A DNA stretch of 64,000 bases from Liolophura sinensis. Its lineage: Eukaryota; Mollusca; Polyplacophora; Chitonida; Chitonidae. How positions within the stretch are numbered: the first letter of the stretch is position 1; the number at the start of each line of letters is the position of its first letter. The position numbers and the translations under genes were made by a program. The notes below the pieces were generated by a model that saw nothing but the letters and a program-made list of their open reading frames with translations, had not been told where the DNA came from and did not search any database. Shown here one piece after another: positions 30,876-40,687 of the stretch. Location: positions 39,212,458 through 39,276,457 of the forward strand of contig NC_088300.1 of the NCBI RefSeq assembly GCF_032854445.1. The letters run 5' to 3'.

Positions 30876-31383
30876 GCTGCTCTATATAGAAAGTGTCGCG
30901 ACGTGTATTCAAATGGAGATTCTTTTCTTGCGGCGGAATATCTGCATCTCGTGCATGTGCTGTATAGCGGCTGCGCCACACGCGTAGCAACACTAGCACT
31001 GCAAGGCTGCCAACGCCTAATAACGCCAGGGGCGTCCTCCAGTGGGTGATTTGGTGTGCCTACGTAAAATCCGGTTCCTTCGCAAAATCTGTGGCTCCCC
31101 CCTCCTTCGTAGAATCCGGTTCCTTCGGCTGTTTCTTGGTGGAATCAGCTGCGCCAAGCAAAGCAGCCTTTGTCTCGCGAAGTTCGTCCTTGAGCTTTTT
31201 AGCCTTGGCCTTTCTCGCTGCAGCGCCCGCTCGACCCGTAGCGACTTTTTTGGGATTCTTCGCAGGGCCGTCATTCGTAGGATCCACTGTCACCCCCTCA
31301 GCTTCCTTCGGGCCTTCCAGATTCGTTGTACTCATGTTCCTCTGGATCATACGGCTCATTTCTAGGACAGCAGTGGTGTTCAA
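30856..31383 (-). pseudogene. Lysine-rich protein with C-terminal membrane segment, interrupted
   Basis: The reading frame starts at 31383 and is broken by TAG at 31060-31062, then continues open in the same frame to TGA at 30856-30858. The first part is rich in Lys, Ala and Glu (KAKKLKDELRETKAAL). The part after the stop holds a hydrophobic span (LALLGVGSLAVLVLL). Lysine richness followed by a membrane segment has no known function here. The ATG overlaps the upstream gene's stop by four bases. Confidence 0.6.
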
Positions 31384-31748
31384 CTGAGCTGTGCCATGAG
31401 CATTGGTCGATTCTCGGGTGGGATAGGTAGGAGCCAGCTTACATATGATCTCAAGAACATACCTCCGAGACCGTTAACCATCCGCGCACCGAGCTTAGCC
31501 TCGTACCGGTAGTGCAGCCTTTCAACGTCTTCGTCGCTCATGGCGTCGATCTCAGCGGCTGTTACGTCTTTTCCCAGATATCGCTTGGCCTGCGCACCCA
31601 CCGCAAGTGCCGCCGGCCTATCCCTGAGCTGCCGTGCATCATCTTGTTGGCTGGGGTCGGGCTGTTGGCTTCTGCCGGGCTGTTGGCTTCGGCCGGGCTC
31701 CTCCTCTGCGCACAGAATCTCGTCTATTATAAGCTCGTCGGTATCCAT
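31380..31748 (-). CDS. Acidic/Gln-rich Polinton hypothetical protein
   Basis: The product has 122 residues. The N-terminus is acidic, followed by a repeated GRSQQP motif and a conserved-looking core (AKRYLGKDVTAAEIDAMSDE) with a Tyr/Arg helix. It overlaps the next gene by four bases (ATGA arrangement). No domain recognised. It belongs to the minus-strand block that runs from the capsid gene to the integrase. Confidence 0.6.
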   Translation of the reverse strand: MDTDELIIDEILCAEEEPGRSQQPGRSQQPDPSQQDDARQLRDRPAALAVGAQAKRYLGKDVTAAEIDAMSDEDVERLHYRYEAKLGARMVNGLGGMFLRSYVSWLLPIPPENRPMLMAQLS

Positions 31749-31774
31749 GCTTCATTGGAAAGGGGCGCCTACGT

Positions 31775-32387
31775 CTAATATATAATCTTAGATGCGGCGG
31801 GCGTTTCAGTCATTAGCAGGAGCTTAGAATGCGGATTGTTCTTGAGGTTCTGTCGAACCTCTGCCTTTTCGCTCTCGGCCTCGATGATGTGGTTCTCCTC
31901 CAGGCATTCGTTGAACGAGTGCCGATCTTTGCAGTGGAATAAAGCCACCCACCTTGTCTGCTCGCGAAAGTCTTTGAGGACGGCGTTGTATTTCTGAGTG
32001 AGGACAGAGACGCTTTGCTTTGCATGACGGTCCGAGAAAGCTATGAATGACAGCATTTTTTCTTTCTTCTTCATCGCCTCCAACGCTCTACAATCATCGA
32101 TGATATAGGGTGGGCTCCCCCTCGAACAATCTGTAGAAAGCTCTCAGACAGTCGTTGAGCCGCTTGCCGGGTTCAAAACAATAGACCTCAGGGTCAGACA
32201 GTATCCATCGCCCCCGGTACGCCTCGTTATGCTTAAGAGTGGGGCACAGGATCACAATGTGATGAAAGAAACCGCGGAAAGGGCCCTCAAGCAGGTCCAC
32301 CATGAGGACTGTTTTGCCGCAGTTCGTCTGCCTACAGATAATTGCGCAGTGGGCGTCATCAATAAAGCGCGCTAACGAATCTACCAT
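31775..32387 (-). pseudogene. FtsK/A32-type packaging ATPase (frameshifted)
   Basis: The ATPase that pumps DNA into capsids in this virus-like group. The N-terminal half (ATG 32387) carries the P-loop TNCGKT (residues 21-26). A one-base frame change near 32104 lies just before the Walker B strand YIIDDC, which is read in the second frame, and this frame continues to TAG at 31775. The residue before the P-loop that is usually Gly-Pro reads Arg-Gln here. Total length about 205 residues, normal for the family. The frameshift makes it inactive. Confidence 0.85.
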
Positions 32388-32400
32388 TCTGGATGTACAG

Positions 32401-33636
32401 CTATATGTTCATGATCACATATAGATATACGTTCAACACGCCGGGATCTTCTCTCTCTTTTGTCACCTGTATCGTAATCCCCTCGCTGGCGTTCAGAACG
32501 CGCCTCCCACTGCCATGCAGCTCGTCATCGTCGGTTGGCCGAAGGTCAAGCCAGAAGGCGTGCTTGTGCGTCAAGAACTCTTCCAGGGAGACGTCTTCCA
32601 GGCTTAAGTCTTTTACGACCCTGGCCACCTCAGGGTCCCGCTTCCGTAGGGATGAGCTGGCGAAGAACTTCTGGACCACGCCTCATTGCTGGCACGCCCG
32701 CATGCCCTGGCTGTACAGCTGATTGGGTACACCTTCTATTGTGACTTCTACTTTGGTGATCTTCGGGTTGTAGAAGGATTCCGACCTCGTCCTCCACGGG
32801 GTTCCTTTAGTCTCGAACAGCATGAGGATGCCCTTCATTGCTCTCGTGGGCGTGTTCAGGTTTATGTTCCAGAGAGTATCAGACTTGTCCCTCACAAACT
32901 TTCGGTGGCGGAGGACGCGATCATACAGTATGGAGACGCCCCCGGCAAACTGGGTGCGGATCTGTCTAGCGAGCTCCTCTTCGGTGAACATATCGAACTC
33001 TAGGCTGATGTTGTCGATGGTGTAAGTGGCGTCGGCATCGTCTGTTGTCTGGATGACCCGGCCGTAATCGTTCAACGTCAGTTCGTACTCCAGTCGGTCG
33101 GCCAAGGCACTCTGGTAGAATGGCATGTAGCTATCTAGAAGCTCAAAGTCTAGCGGAATGTGGAACAGGCTGCCAAAGGCGCGAGCGATGGCATTTTCTC
33201 CAGCATCGTCGTCACTTACGTCCTCCGCTCCGACTCGAAGTTTAAGCATGTTTTCTCTGCCGATTCCTTGGTAGGCCGCATTCTGCCGTTCATTTTTGGT
33301 CAGCCATAAGTCGCCATAGCAATGAAACACATCAGAGTCGTCGATGGACATTACCTCATTCCCACTGATTTTGATCTTGACTACTGCGCGTCCGAGATTC
33401 CCGACCACTGTGGCGTTCGGATCGGATGAATTGATCGCGATCAAGAAGGCCAAGCGCACGGTACCGGGCACAATGACGTCATTTGTGCCGAGGTTGGGGA
33501 AGCGGACCAAGAGTTGTTGATTCTGGTCGATCGTACACGGGTTGTTGGTGACGACCAAGGACTGCCGTACACCTTGTACCCAACGAGGTTTACGGAGTGT
33601 TCTGAAGGGGTTTAACCTGCGTCCCTATGCATCCAT
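32401..33636 (-). pseudogene. Probable major capsid protein, double jelly-roll (two stops)
   Basis: This long gene is open on the minus strand to TAG at 32401, about 410 codons. It is broken by TGA at 32683-32685 and, if the start is ATG 33636, by TAG at 33625-33627. Conserved-looking blocks include NNPCTID, RFPNLG, NDVIVPGT, YDRVLRHR, FYNPKI and PNQLYSQGM, then after the stop FWLDLR and HGSGRR. Beta-rich composition, size and position next to the ATPase fit the Polinton major capsid protein; the fold itself is inference. It starts 43 bp from a divergent gene. Confidence 0.72.
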
Positions 33637-33679
33637 TGTTGTATTGAAGGCATACCTTGCATTGTTCAATACGAACATT

Positions 33680-33871
33680 ATGGCAGACATTGACATTGGT
33701 GACCAGGCGTTCGAAGACGCCCAAGAGGACAACATCATCGACGACGAACAGACCACTCTCCGTGCAGGTGGTGATGTCCAGATCGGGGTGGTTCCCGAGC
33801 AACAAACCTTGGATGTGGACCTCAAATCCCAAGATGGAAGGCTGTTAGTGTTCACCGTGAATGAATATTAA
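33680..33871 (+). CDS. Small acidic Polinton protein
   Basis: The product has 63 residues, starting MADIDIGDQ and strongly acidic. I chose Met at 33680, although the frame is open further left, because the upstream part is the reverse of the capsid gene's 5' end. It is divergent from the capsid gene with 43 bp between starts, so a shared bidirectional promoter is likely. Function unknown; a small acidic protein beside the capsid gene could be a scaffold (inference). Confidence 0.5.
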   Translation: MADIDIGDQAFEDAQEDNIIDDEQTTLRAGGDVQIGVVPEQQTLDVDLKSQDGRLLVFTVNEY

Positions 33872-33877
33872 GATGTC

Positions 33878-34987
33878 ATGGCGAGGAAATATCCTAACCT
33901 TACCCAACCCAAGCCCTATTACCCGGGTTTTATGATTGACGAAGAAGGGCGTCTGCGACTCAAGAAATACTCCGATCTGAATCTCACCAGCATAAACACA
34001 GGTGAACCGCTAGCCCTCTCAACACTCGCCCAGAGAGGAGGGGTTGGTGTTGTTCGGAATAAGCTGGGCTTTTAAAACTGGGGAAAGACAAGCCAGCCAT
34101 CATTTCCTCCGGCAGCAGTAGCAGCCCTGGGGACTCAGAACTCGGAGTTCAGAACTCGGTGCCGTGGCCGTCGAGGCAGATACCATGGAGCTGAAGGATT
34201 TAAACCAACCAGGGAAAAAGGCCGCTGATGCTGTCCACATAATGGAAACAAGCTTGACGGATAGTGAGGTCGAGCGGACTCTTTCAACGATAAACGACCC
34301 TCCTCTTCCCATGCGAGAACTTCTGGCGCTTGAGAAGGCACTGCAGACCTCGGAAGGCGAACACGCGAATAACCTCGCCAAGCTGTCAAGTCTCGATAAG
34401 GACATCGCAAAACAAAAACAGAAGTTGGAGGAGGCCACTGATGAATTCTCCCGGCGCCGGATCGCAGACCGGATAAGGAATCTCGAGGACGAGAGGGTGG
34501 CCCGGCTCGAAGCAGCCTCTTTAACGGGTGAAGCCCTGCGCACGCAAATACGCCGCATCCTACACAAGGATACCACTCTGGCCGAGCGCGTCCGCACCCT
34601 CTTCCGGGAGCAGGGAATAACCGTGGTCTCCATTCTCACGGCAATTGGGATGGCGATCTCGACACTGGGGCTAGCGATAAAGTTGGCGCTGACTGGCGGG
34701 CCCGGCGGGGGCATCCAGCCAACGCCACCTCCATCCGACGGGCGTGGTCTTAAAGAATGGGTGAAAAAGCATCTTCAGTCCCTGGCGCGCGCCCTTGGCA
34801 AGCTGGCTGGGAAGGCTGCCGCTGGGATTTCGGGTATTATTGGCAGTATCGTGTCCTGGCTACTGAACCTTCTCGGAAAGCGGCTGGGTGGCTGGCCGAT
34901 AATATCTGGGCTCTAGTCGTCGCAGTAGGTGGCCTAATGCTCGTGGCTGTTCGCAAGTATTTAACGCATAGTCCACAGCAGCAGTAA
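33878..34987 (+). pseudogene. Conserved coiled-coil plus membrane-helix Polinton protein (frameshifted)
   Basis: Three open pieces make one conserved protein. 33878-34075 gives the N-terminus (PYYPGFMIDEEGRLRL). 34164-34916 gives a coiled coil (ALEKALQTSEGEHANNLAKL), a hydrophobic helix (VVSILTAIGMAISTLGLAI), a Gly/Pro linker and a second hydrophobic helix. The last piece, to 34987, adds another membrane span. Breaks lie between 34075 and 34164 and near 34890. I recall single-frame homologues in other Polintons. The alternation of coiled coil and membrane-active helices suggests a virion-internal or membrane-lytic role (inference). The 3' end overlaps the next gene by 27 bp, tail to tail. Confidence 0.65.
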
Positions 34988-36193
34988 GCCGATACCAACC
35001 CCAGCGACAACGATGGCTGTTATCTCCGCATCGTGATTTTTTTGGTTTGGAAATAGGGGTTCTTGTTTGCCTCCGGCGGCTGCAACATGCTGAACGCGCG
35101 CAGTAGGTGGTGGGACTCTTTCTTGTGGCTCAACGATCCCGTGGGAAGGTGCGCGCTTTTGCAGCACTTTAGCGTTCACACCCTCATTGGCGCCAAGCTT
35201 CTGGTCCTCTGTGGCCATGACGATTTTGTCGCCACATGGCTGATCTGCAGAAGCATGTCGCTGGGGGCCATATATAGGCCTATGCCATACACAAAGTCTA
35301 CAGCGCTCCCGGCATACTGTAGCACGTCCTGGTAGCGGTTCGCGGCAAACTGTTTTTGCGCGCCGAAGGCTGTGCCCGTGCCTAGAATACACGCCCTTGT
35401 TTGCGCTTGGGCGCCTAAAACAGCCCACACGTATGTCCTGATGGAATCGTTTAGGCCTTCTACGCCCGGCTGCGTGAATCCTTGGCATTTGTCGACAATG
35501 AACGACGCCGAAGCCTCCTCGGCGTTCTGCTCGATGTAGTCGACGTGGAGCGCTGTAGGCTTTCTAGAGAACGACATCCTGCTCGGATCGAAGTTCCAAT
35601 CACCAATGGGGCTGTAGCCCGTTCTCGTGACATAGTAATATGCCACTCCGAGGCCGTGATTCACCCCCCTGCGCCTCTAGTCTGTGTGCTTATCTACGTG
35701 GAACTCCCTACAAATCCTCTCATAGGCTCTCTCGTCGTAGGGGTTTTTGAATGTCGCCCACGCTCTGTCTTGCGGCAGAGGGGGCCTGGATCTCTTCCAA
35801 GATCCGCCTAACTTGGTAATACGCATGGAACGTGTACAGGTCCCTTATTCGTTGGTCGGGGGCGAGAAGATGTTCTTTTGCAGAGACGCCACAGCCCGTG
35901 GTTGCGCAACAGACCGCGAAGTTCACTTGGTTCTCCCAGAATTGCATAGGATTGGTGTTCCAGGCCCGAACAATTTTATTGTCGGTTATCTTTGGCAGCT
36001 GGTACTTGGCCAACAGATCTGTGAACTGGACTGGAAAGGCCTTCTTTTCATCGATGTAGATGTCAAATCGCGTGAGCTGCTCTGCGTGGATTTGGATACT
36101 ATGAAATGCCCCGGCCTTGTAAGTGGCCTCTCTATTGAACCTGTAAGCCTCGCTGTTCATCGTGGCTAAAATGTTCATCACATTGACTGACAT
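34961..36193 (-). pseudogene. Large conserved Polinton protein of unknown function (broken)
   Basis: The product would have about 410 residues, with conserved-looking blocks ending AWNTNPMQFWENQVNFAVCC, CGVS, NHGLG, QGFTQPGVEGLNDSIRTYVW, RYQDVLQYAG and GIGLYMAPSD, then a Pro/Gln-rich linker and a C-terminal membrane span. Breaks: a frame change in a G-run near 35788, TAG at 35677-35679 and a frame change near 35232. Several Met codons (36193, 36178, 36160) could be the start. It sits among capsid-type genes and could be a minor virion protein, but I see no catalytic motif. Confidence 0.65.
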
Positions 36194-36928
36194 TCTAAAT
36201 GGGGCACAGCACACGCTGCCTCATGCCCTTAACAACCTCGATGGCCGCCTTAAAACCGCCCTTCGCGAGATAACATTCTACCCGGCCTGGGTGAATATCC
36301 CCTCCGGAGTGGGCTTCTTGCTTGAGGGCAAAGGTGTTGAAGTGCCGACGGGCTACTACAATGTCTGTACGCTGGACAAGGACATATTCCGCCCGCATGG
36401 GGTTTCTCTGGGATTGAATGAAGCCACGGCCGCTTAGTCCTTACCTTCCCTAGAAATGCCTTCATAATACTCCAAGAGCTTGCCCCCATCTTAGGGTTCT
36501 CCGACGGGATGACGCCCATAGGGGGGACTGTGGAGGGTGAAAAGCTACCTAACTTGGTCTCACACAAAGAAGTCTTCGTGCATATAGATGAACTGAGCAC
36601 CTCAGAAAACGTCAGAATAACCTCAGATTTCTGTGGCGGTTCCACACTACTTAAAGCCATCGCCGTGACTGGTGAAGGGATAAACTGCGGGAAGACGGTT
36701 TCATTTCCCAACCCACAGTACAAAACCTTGCGCGCCGACTATATAACGCTCTTGACCTTGGCACTTTTAGACAAAGACGGCAAGTATATGAGTATGGTGG
36801 ACGCAGCTGGTCCCAGGTCTGTGTGCTTGTCTTTAAGCGACTTGGCAGATGTGTCGGAGTTCGAACTTCAAGGCCAGGAAGGTAAAATCTACGCCTTCCA
36901 GTTTCAAAGTGGCAAGTACAACCGCTAA
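36171..36928 (+). pseudogene. Conserved Polinton protein next to the right end (frameshifted)
   Basis: The frame starts MFITLTDILNGAQHTLPHAL at 36171 (an ATG at 36162 is also possible), changes frame near 36428, and continues to TAA 36926-36928. Conserved-looking blocks are FYPAWVN, GYYNVCTL, VHIDELSTS and ITLLTLALLD. The start is only about 10 bp from the divergent gene on the other strand. Beta-rich and soluble; possibly a minor capsid protein, but this is a guess from composition and position. The same gene's end is seen in copy A at 1-284. Confidence 0.6.
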
Positions 36929-37579
36929 AAAGATTACGGGGGGGGGGGGGGGGGGCAAACAGAACCTGCCACGTTTGCTTCCCTTGAAGATGTCTCATCC
37001 ACTGCAGAGCAAGAGCGCAGGAAGCCGTATGAGGTGAATGAAGAACAAAATCTCTCATTAATTCGCTTTGAAAACCGCTTTGTTCTTACCAGAGCTCGCG
37101 ACCCCGATTGGTTGATAGATGTGAAGGTGACCCCGATGTCGGTCCAGGCCACTATGGCCGATGTGAAAAACGTTTTCAACTCCGGAACCTATTTCGTGTC
37201 GTACGTACTAATGTCGGGGCTGGGAGAGCCCGTGCGTCTTACCGCGCAAACCGATTTTAAGGCCGCACTACCACTAAACCCTGGATCTATGCTTATCTTC
37301 GACCTCATACTTGGCGCTGGCCGTCGCCGTTGCACTTTGATTACCGGGTTGAAAATAAGGTGGCCTGCGGAGCACGATGCAAAGGATCTCAGACTTATGA
37401 TCAAATTACCGGCCCAGGGCGACCCAGTCATCCGGAGCTCTCTCGAGGATTTACGAGTCGTCACAGGGGTCGTTTTAAATCTTGATGCAATCTATTTAGA
37501 GTTCGGCATATGCCTTCGCCGCTTTCATGTTAGTAGTCCCGATGACAATTTAGAGCTAACCGACGTTATTGATTCGTAG
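36929..37579 (+). CDS. Polinton hypothetical protein, shortened allele (copy B)
   Basis: The open frame follows directly, in frame, after the TAA of the upstream gene and an 18-base G run, and ends TAG 37577-37579. No ATG stands near the 5' end; the first is at about 37136. It lacks 48 bp found in copy A (after CGTACGTAC at about 37200), removed between short CGTAC direct repeats, so 16 residues are missing in frame. No family recognised. Confidence 0.5.
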   Translation, partial: KDYGGGGGGQTEPATFASLEDVSSTAEQERRKPYEVNEEQNLSLIRFENRFVLTRARDPDWLIDVKVTPMSVQATMADVKNVFNSGTYFVSYVLMSGLGEPVRLTAQTDFKAALPLNPGSMLIFDLILGAGRRRCTLITGLKIRWPAEHDAKDLRLMIKLPAQGDPVIRSSLEDLRVVTGVVLNLDAIYLEFGICLRRFHVSSPDDNLELTDVIDS

Positions 37580-37589
37580 GACGGACAAT

Positions 37590-38241
37590 ATGGGGCGACT
37601 GTACCCGACGATCACGGATAAAGACTCCTTGGCCCCGACCGCGTCGACGATTATGGTTGAAAACCCCTTGGCCCCGACCGCGCACGCCCATCGCCTGCAG
37701 TATATCAGCGAAACACAGAGGCAGCTTGAATCTGAGCAAGATCTCCGCCGGGCCTTGTACAAAAAGTACCGGCGTGGTGTCTTGGCCACCGAGGCCCTTG
37801 ATTCAGCCATGCTCACGGCCGGTGTGGGCCTAGGGGTTGCAGGCGTGGGGCTACTCACAACGATAATTGCAACCCCTGCTGTCTTGGCCATGGAAGCTGC
37901 GGCCCTAGCTTGCGGTGTCTTAAATGTCGCCAAAATTCGTTAGCCGCCGGCTTCACGCAAAGGCCAAGAAACATAACGATATACGGCTGTTGGCCGAGGC
38001 CAAACTTAACAGCATCCGTGCGCAGGTATCTAAGGCATTATCTGATGGTGTTATTTCAGACGTAGAGTTCAAGCAAATCGTTCAGGAGCTCAAGAACTAC
38101 TCTGATCTGAAGCAGGAGATACGCGCCAAGTCTCGTGAGGTATTCAACACTGTAGAGATCGATGAAAGCACGAAAAAACACCTTATAGATCGCGGCCGAA
38201 AACTAGCTCGGCAAGAGCTGAAAAACGCTCTTTCCGAATGA
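37590..38241 (+). pseudogene. Conserved Polinton hydrophobic/coiled-coil protein (frameshifted)
   Basis: Same gene as 1002-1653: frames 37590-37943 and 37924-38241 overlap, with a one-base frame change near 37930. The first has LYKKYRRG and a Gly/Ala hydrophobic segment (GVGLGVAGVGLLTTIIATP). The second has KFVSRRL and a long charged helix (SDVEFKQIVQELKNY). Differences from copy A are few (for example Val for Leu in GVGLG). It is the last gene before the right terminal repeat. Confidence 0.65.
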
Positions 38242-38923
38242 TGTTCTGGGGGGGGGGTGCCCAGGGGGAACTTGTTTCGAACCAGGGCCACCCCCATGCT
38301 ATGTCTCGAGAGCCCAGCGGTAAAAAAAATCTGCCCGGTGTGGGGCTCGAACCCATGGTCCAAAAAAGCAAAAGGCCTGGTTTATAGCTCAACCTGTTAC
38401 CAATTAATCACCACCCTAACGGCGGGCTCCGGATTTTTTTGCGCTAGCGACCCACCGTTAGCGGGGGTAATTGGCGCTGACACATCCCACCACCATTGGG
38501 CCATCTACAACACCCCTTGGTAAGGTCTCTCTGCCTCCGAAACTGTCGAAAGTTACAGAGATTCCTTAGAAGTGCATAGAGCCCGGCGCTATATGCAGGT
38601 AATGTATTCATATACTACATATACTGGAGACCAAATCCGGATTTGAGCTAACAAACATCCTGCATAAACACAATGTCTCCAATCCTCCTAAAAATACTGG
38701 CTCTGATCAAACAAGACACGCTGAAAAAGACTGTCGGATTTATTTTTCATAAAAACCCGTAGTTTAAGCCCTATCCTGGGGAGAAAATCAGCTGAATCAT
38801 CCTGTTGTGCAACACATCTGGCCTACATATAGGCTATACGCCTTATCTGTTAAATGCCAACTAGGTCGCCTCATATCAATGTGTGTATGTAGGCTAGACT
38901 TATAAATAAGCGTGTACGCCTTG
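38242..38923. other. Non-coding right shoulder of Polinton
   Basis: Counterpart of 1654-2332. It contains the stem-loop CCCTAACGG / CCGTTAG (38414-38461), one base pair weaker than in copy A, and the T-arm-like motif. No gene. Confidence 0.6.
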
Positions 38924-39149
38924 GCTGGGGAGGCGCCCAAGGGGGGGGCCTCTATTTGTTCTGGGGAGGGCCCCAAGGGGAGGGTGCGCCAGAACCTATA
39001 GTGTGTATACGCCTCGAGATGGGGCTGGGAGCCCCTATTTGCCAGGGGGAGGGTGTTCAGGGAATGGGGGGTTGGGAGCCTCAATTTGTTATGGGGAGGG
39101 CCCCAAGGGGGGGGGGGGGGGTGCCAGAACCTATACTCTGCATACTACT
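38924..39149 (+). repeat. Right terminal inverted repeat of Polinton
   Basis: Reverse complement of 24527-24733, ending GCATACTACT and followed by the CGAAT target duplication (39150-39154). Contains a long G run near 39108-39121. Confidence 0.92.
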
Positions 39150-39858
39150 CGAATCGTATATGCATGTCGGACGAAGCTATATGTGTAACTGATGATAGTA
39201 AGCTGATAATCTGTAACGAAGACAACTTCATAACAAGTGCTTTCTATGCTCACAGGTCACCTTGTATATAAAATGAGAGATTGCCAAGGTCACTAAAAAC
39301 AATCATGGAGGTTCCGACGAGAAGCACAATTGAAAGACTATGTGGATAGGCCTATAGACAGACTGGATCAGTTTTTTGGCCGCAACTGTGAGCTTAGCAT
39401 GAATTAATAATACGGATGAGAATGAAGCTGAAATGCCTTAGACTGTTTCCCATGACAATACTGTTGTCCATAAGAGGTTTTCAAACGGAGTAATCCTTCC
39501 TTCCATACTCTAACTGTTCATGGCGGAGACAATAAGAGAAAACAGTCTAATGTTTTTGAAGACCTCGGTGGTACTTGCCTTTCACTAATATGGCGCCGGA
39601 AATTTCACCAATAACACGTCAGAATCGTTTGTTTACGCGGGGCACGCTAGTTTCATCCACCTATAAAGCTGACAAATACCAATCGACGTTGAACACTAAG
39701 CAAAAATCAAATGTAATCAGAGCTTATTTAATATTTAAAGTAATACAGTAGTCTTTTGTGCTTTTTAGAATGATATCGCATGTAGGTGAGACTCACATTC
39801 GAAAAGCTCTAGTTTTACAGCATCTGTAAGGCAGTGTATATTGATTTCTACTGCTCAG

Positions 39859-39990
39859 TTCTGGCCGGAACCTATTGATAAAATATTGGCGCGACGGCGG
39901 ACGGGCGAATTGTGTCGTTCTCTGAGGAGAGACTGCGTCAGATGGGGGTCTGGTTAAAGAGAGGCGATCTACAGGTTACACCAGTGCACT
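39859..39990 (+). pseudogene. Relic of fucosidase exon 7, copy B
   Basis: Same relic as 3276-3407, at an offset of 36583. In this complete setting it lies 710 bp right of the Polinton, while the exon-5 relic lies 840 bp to its left. Confidence 0.8.
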
Positions 39991-40104
39991 CCTTACTATT
40001 TATGTATTAAATTTGTCAACTTCAACATCAAAAATATATATGCCCTAACGTTCGCGTGGTACAATGTCATACCACCAGCTGCAGCTTGCAATTTTCTTTA
40101 CAAT

Positions 40105-40373
40105 GGAGGGGCCTCCGTGGCTCAGTTGGTTAGCGCGCTAGCGCAGCGTAATGACCCAGGAGTCTCTCACCAATGCGGTCGCTGTGAGTTCAAGTCCAGC
40201 TCATGCTGGCTTCCTCTCCGGCCGTACGTGGGAAGGTCCGCCGGCAACCTGCGGATGGTCGTGGGTTTCCCTCGGGCTCTGCCCGGTTTCCACCCACCAT
40301 AATGCTGGCCGCCGTCGTATAAGTGAAATATTCTTGAGTACGGCGTAAAACACCAATCAAATCAAATCAAATC
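40105..40373 (+). mobile_element. tRNA-derived SINE, copy B
   Basis: Identical family member at the position matching 3522-3790; it was present before the duplication. Confidence 0.85.
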
Positions 40374-40687
40374 TCTACAATAGACTAAAATATCAACCTG
40401 ACCACCATTTTTTGAGCTGTGGTTCCTGGAAATGAATACATAGCATTGTTAGCTCGGTAACCTCCAGGGAGGGTAGGAAGTAACACTGGCCAAAATGATT
40501 GCAGTTTTATCCAAAACAGACAAAATCCTGATATATTTTAACCACGTGCAAACTAGCAGTTCAGGAATTTATAGTGTATCAACAACCTAAAACGTCTGTG
40601 TGCCAGTATTACCCATTTAGTTTACTTTATAGTGCGAAGGCAAATCTTAGACCCAACTGCTTGAATTGCGCATATGTAACCTACAGC

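Larger units (their letters stand above)
24527..39149 (+). mobile_element. Polinton/Maverick, about 14.6 kb, with both termini
   Basis: Terminal inverted repeats of 207 bp (24527-24733) and 226 bp (38924-39149) begin AGTAGTATGC. The flanks carry matching CGAAT at 24522-24526 and 39150-39154; Polintons usually make 6-bp duplications, so one base may have changed. Hallmark genes are protein-primed DNA polymerase B, retrovirus-like integrase, packaging ATPase and a probable major capsid protein. Gene order: plus-strand Cys-rich frame, hypothetical and polymerase; a minus-strand block integrase to capsid; then plus, minus and plus genes to the right end. The interior is visibly more GC-rich than the host. 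Most genes are disrupted, so the copy is not autonomous. I could not find an adenovirus-type protease. Confidence 0.95.

Noticed and set aside
33590-33855. Minus-strand frames opposite the small acidic Polinton gene
   Set aside because: They mirror the plus-strand frame at 33680; only the extreme 5' end of the capsid gene is likely to extend here.
1-39149. Two independent Polinton insertions
   Set aside because: Both copies have the same host flank for more than 10 kb on the right, so the second arose by duplication of the chromosome segment.
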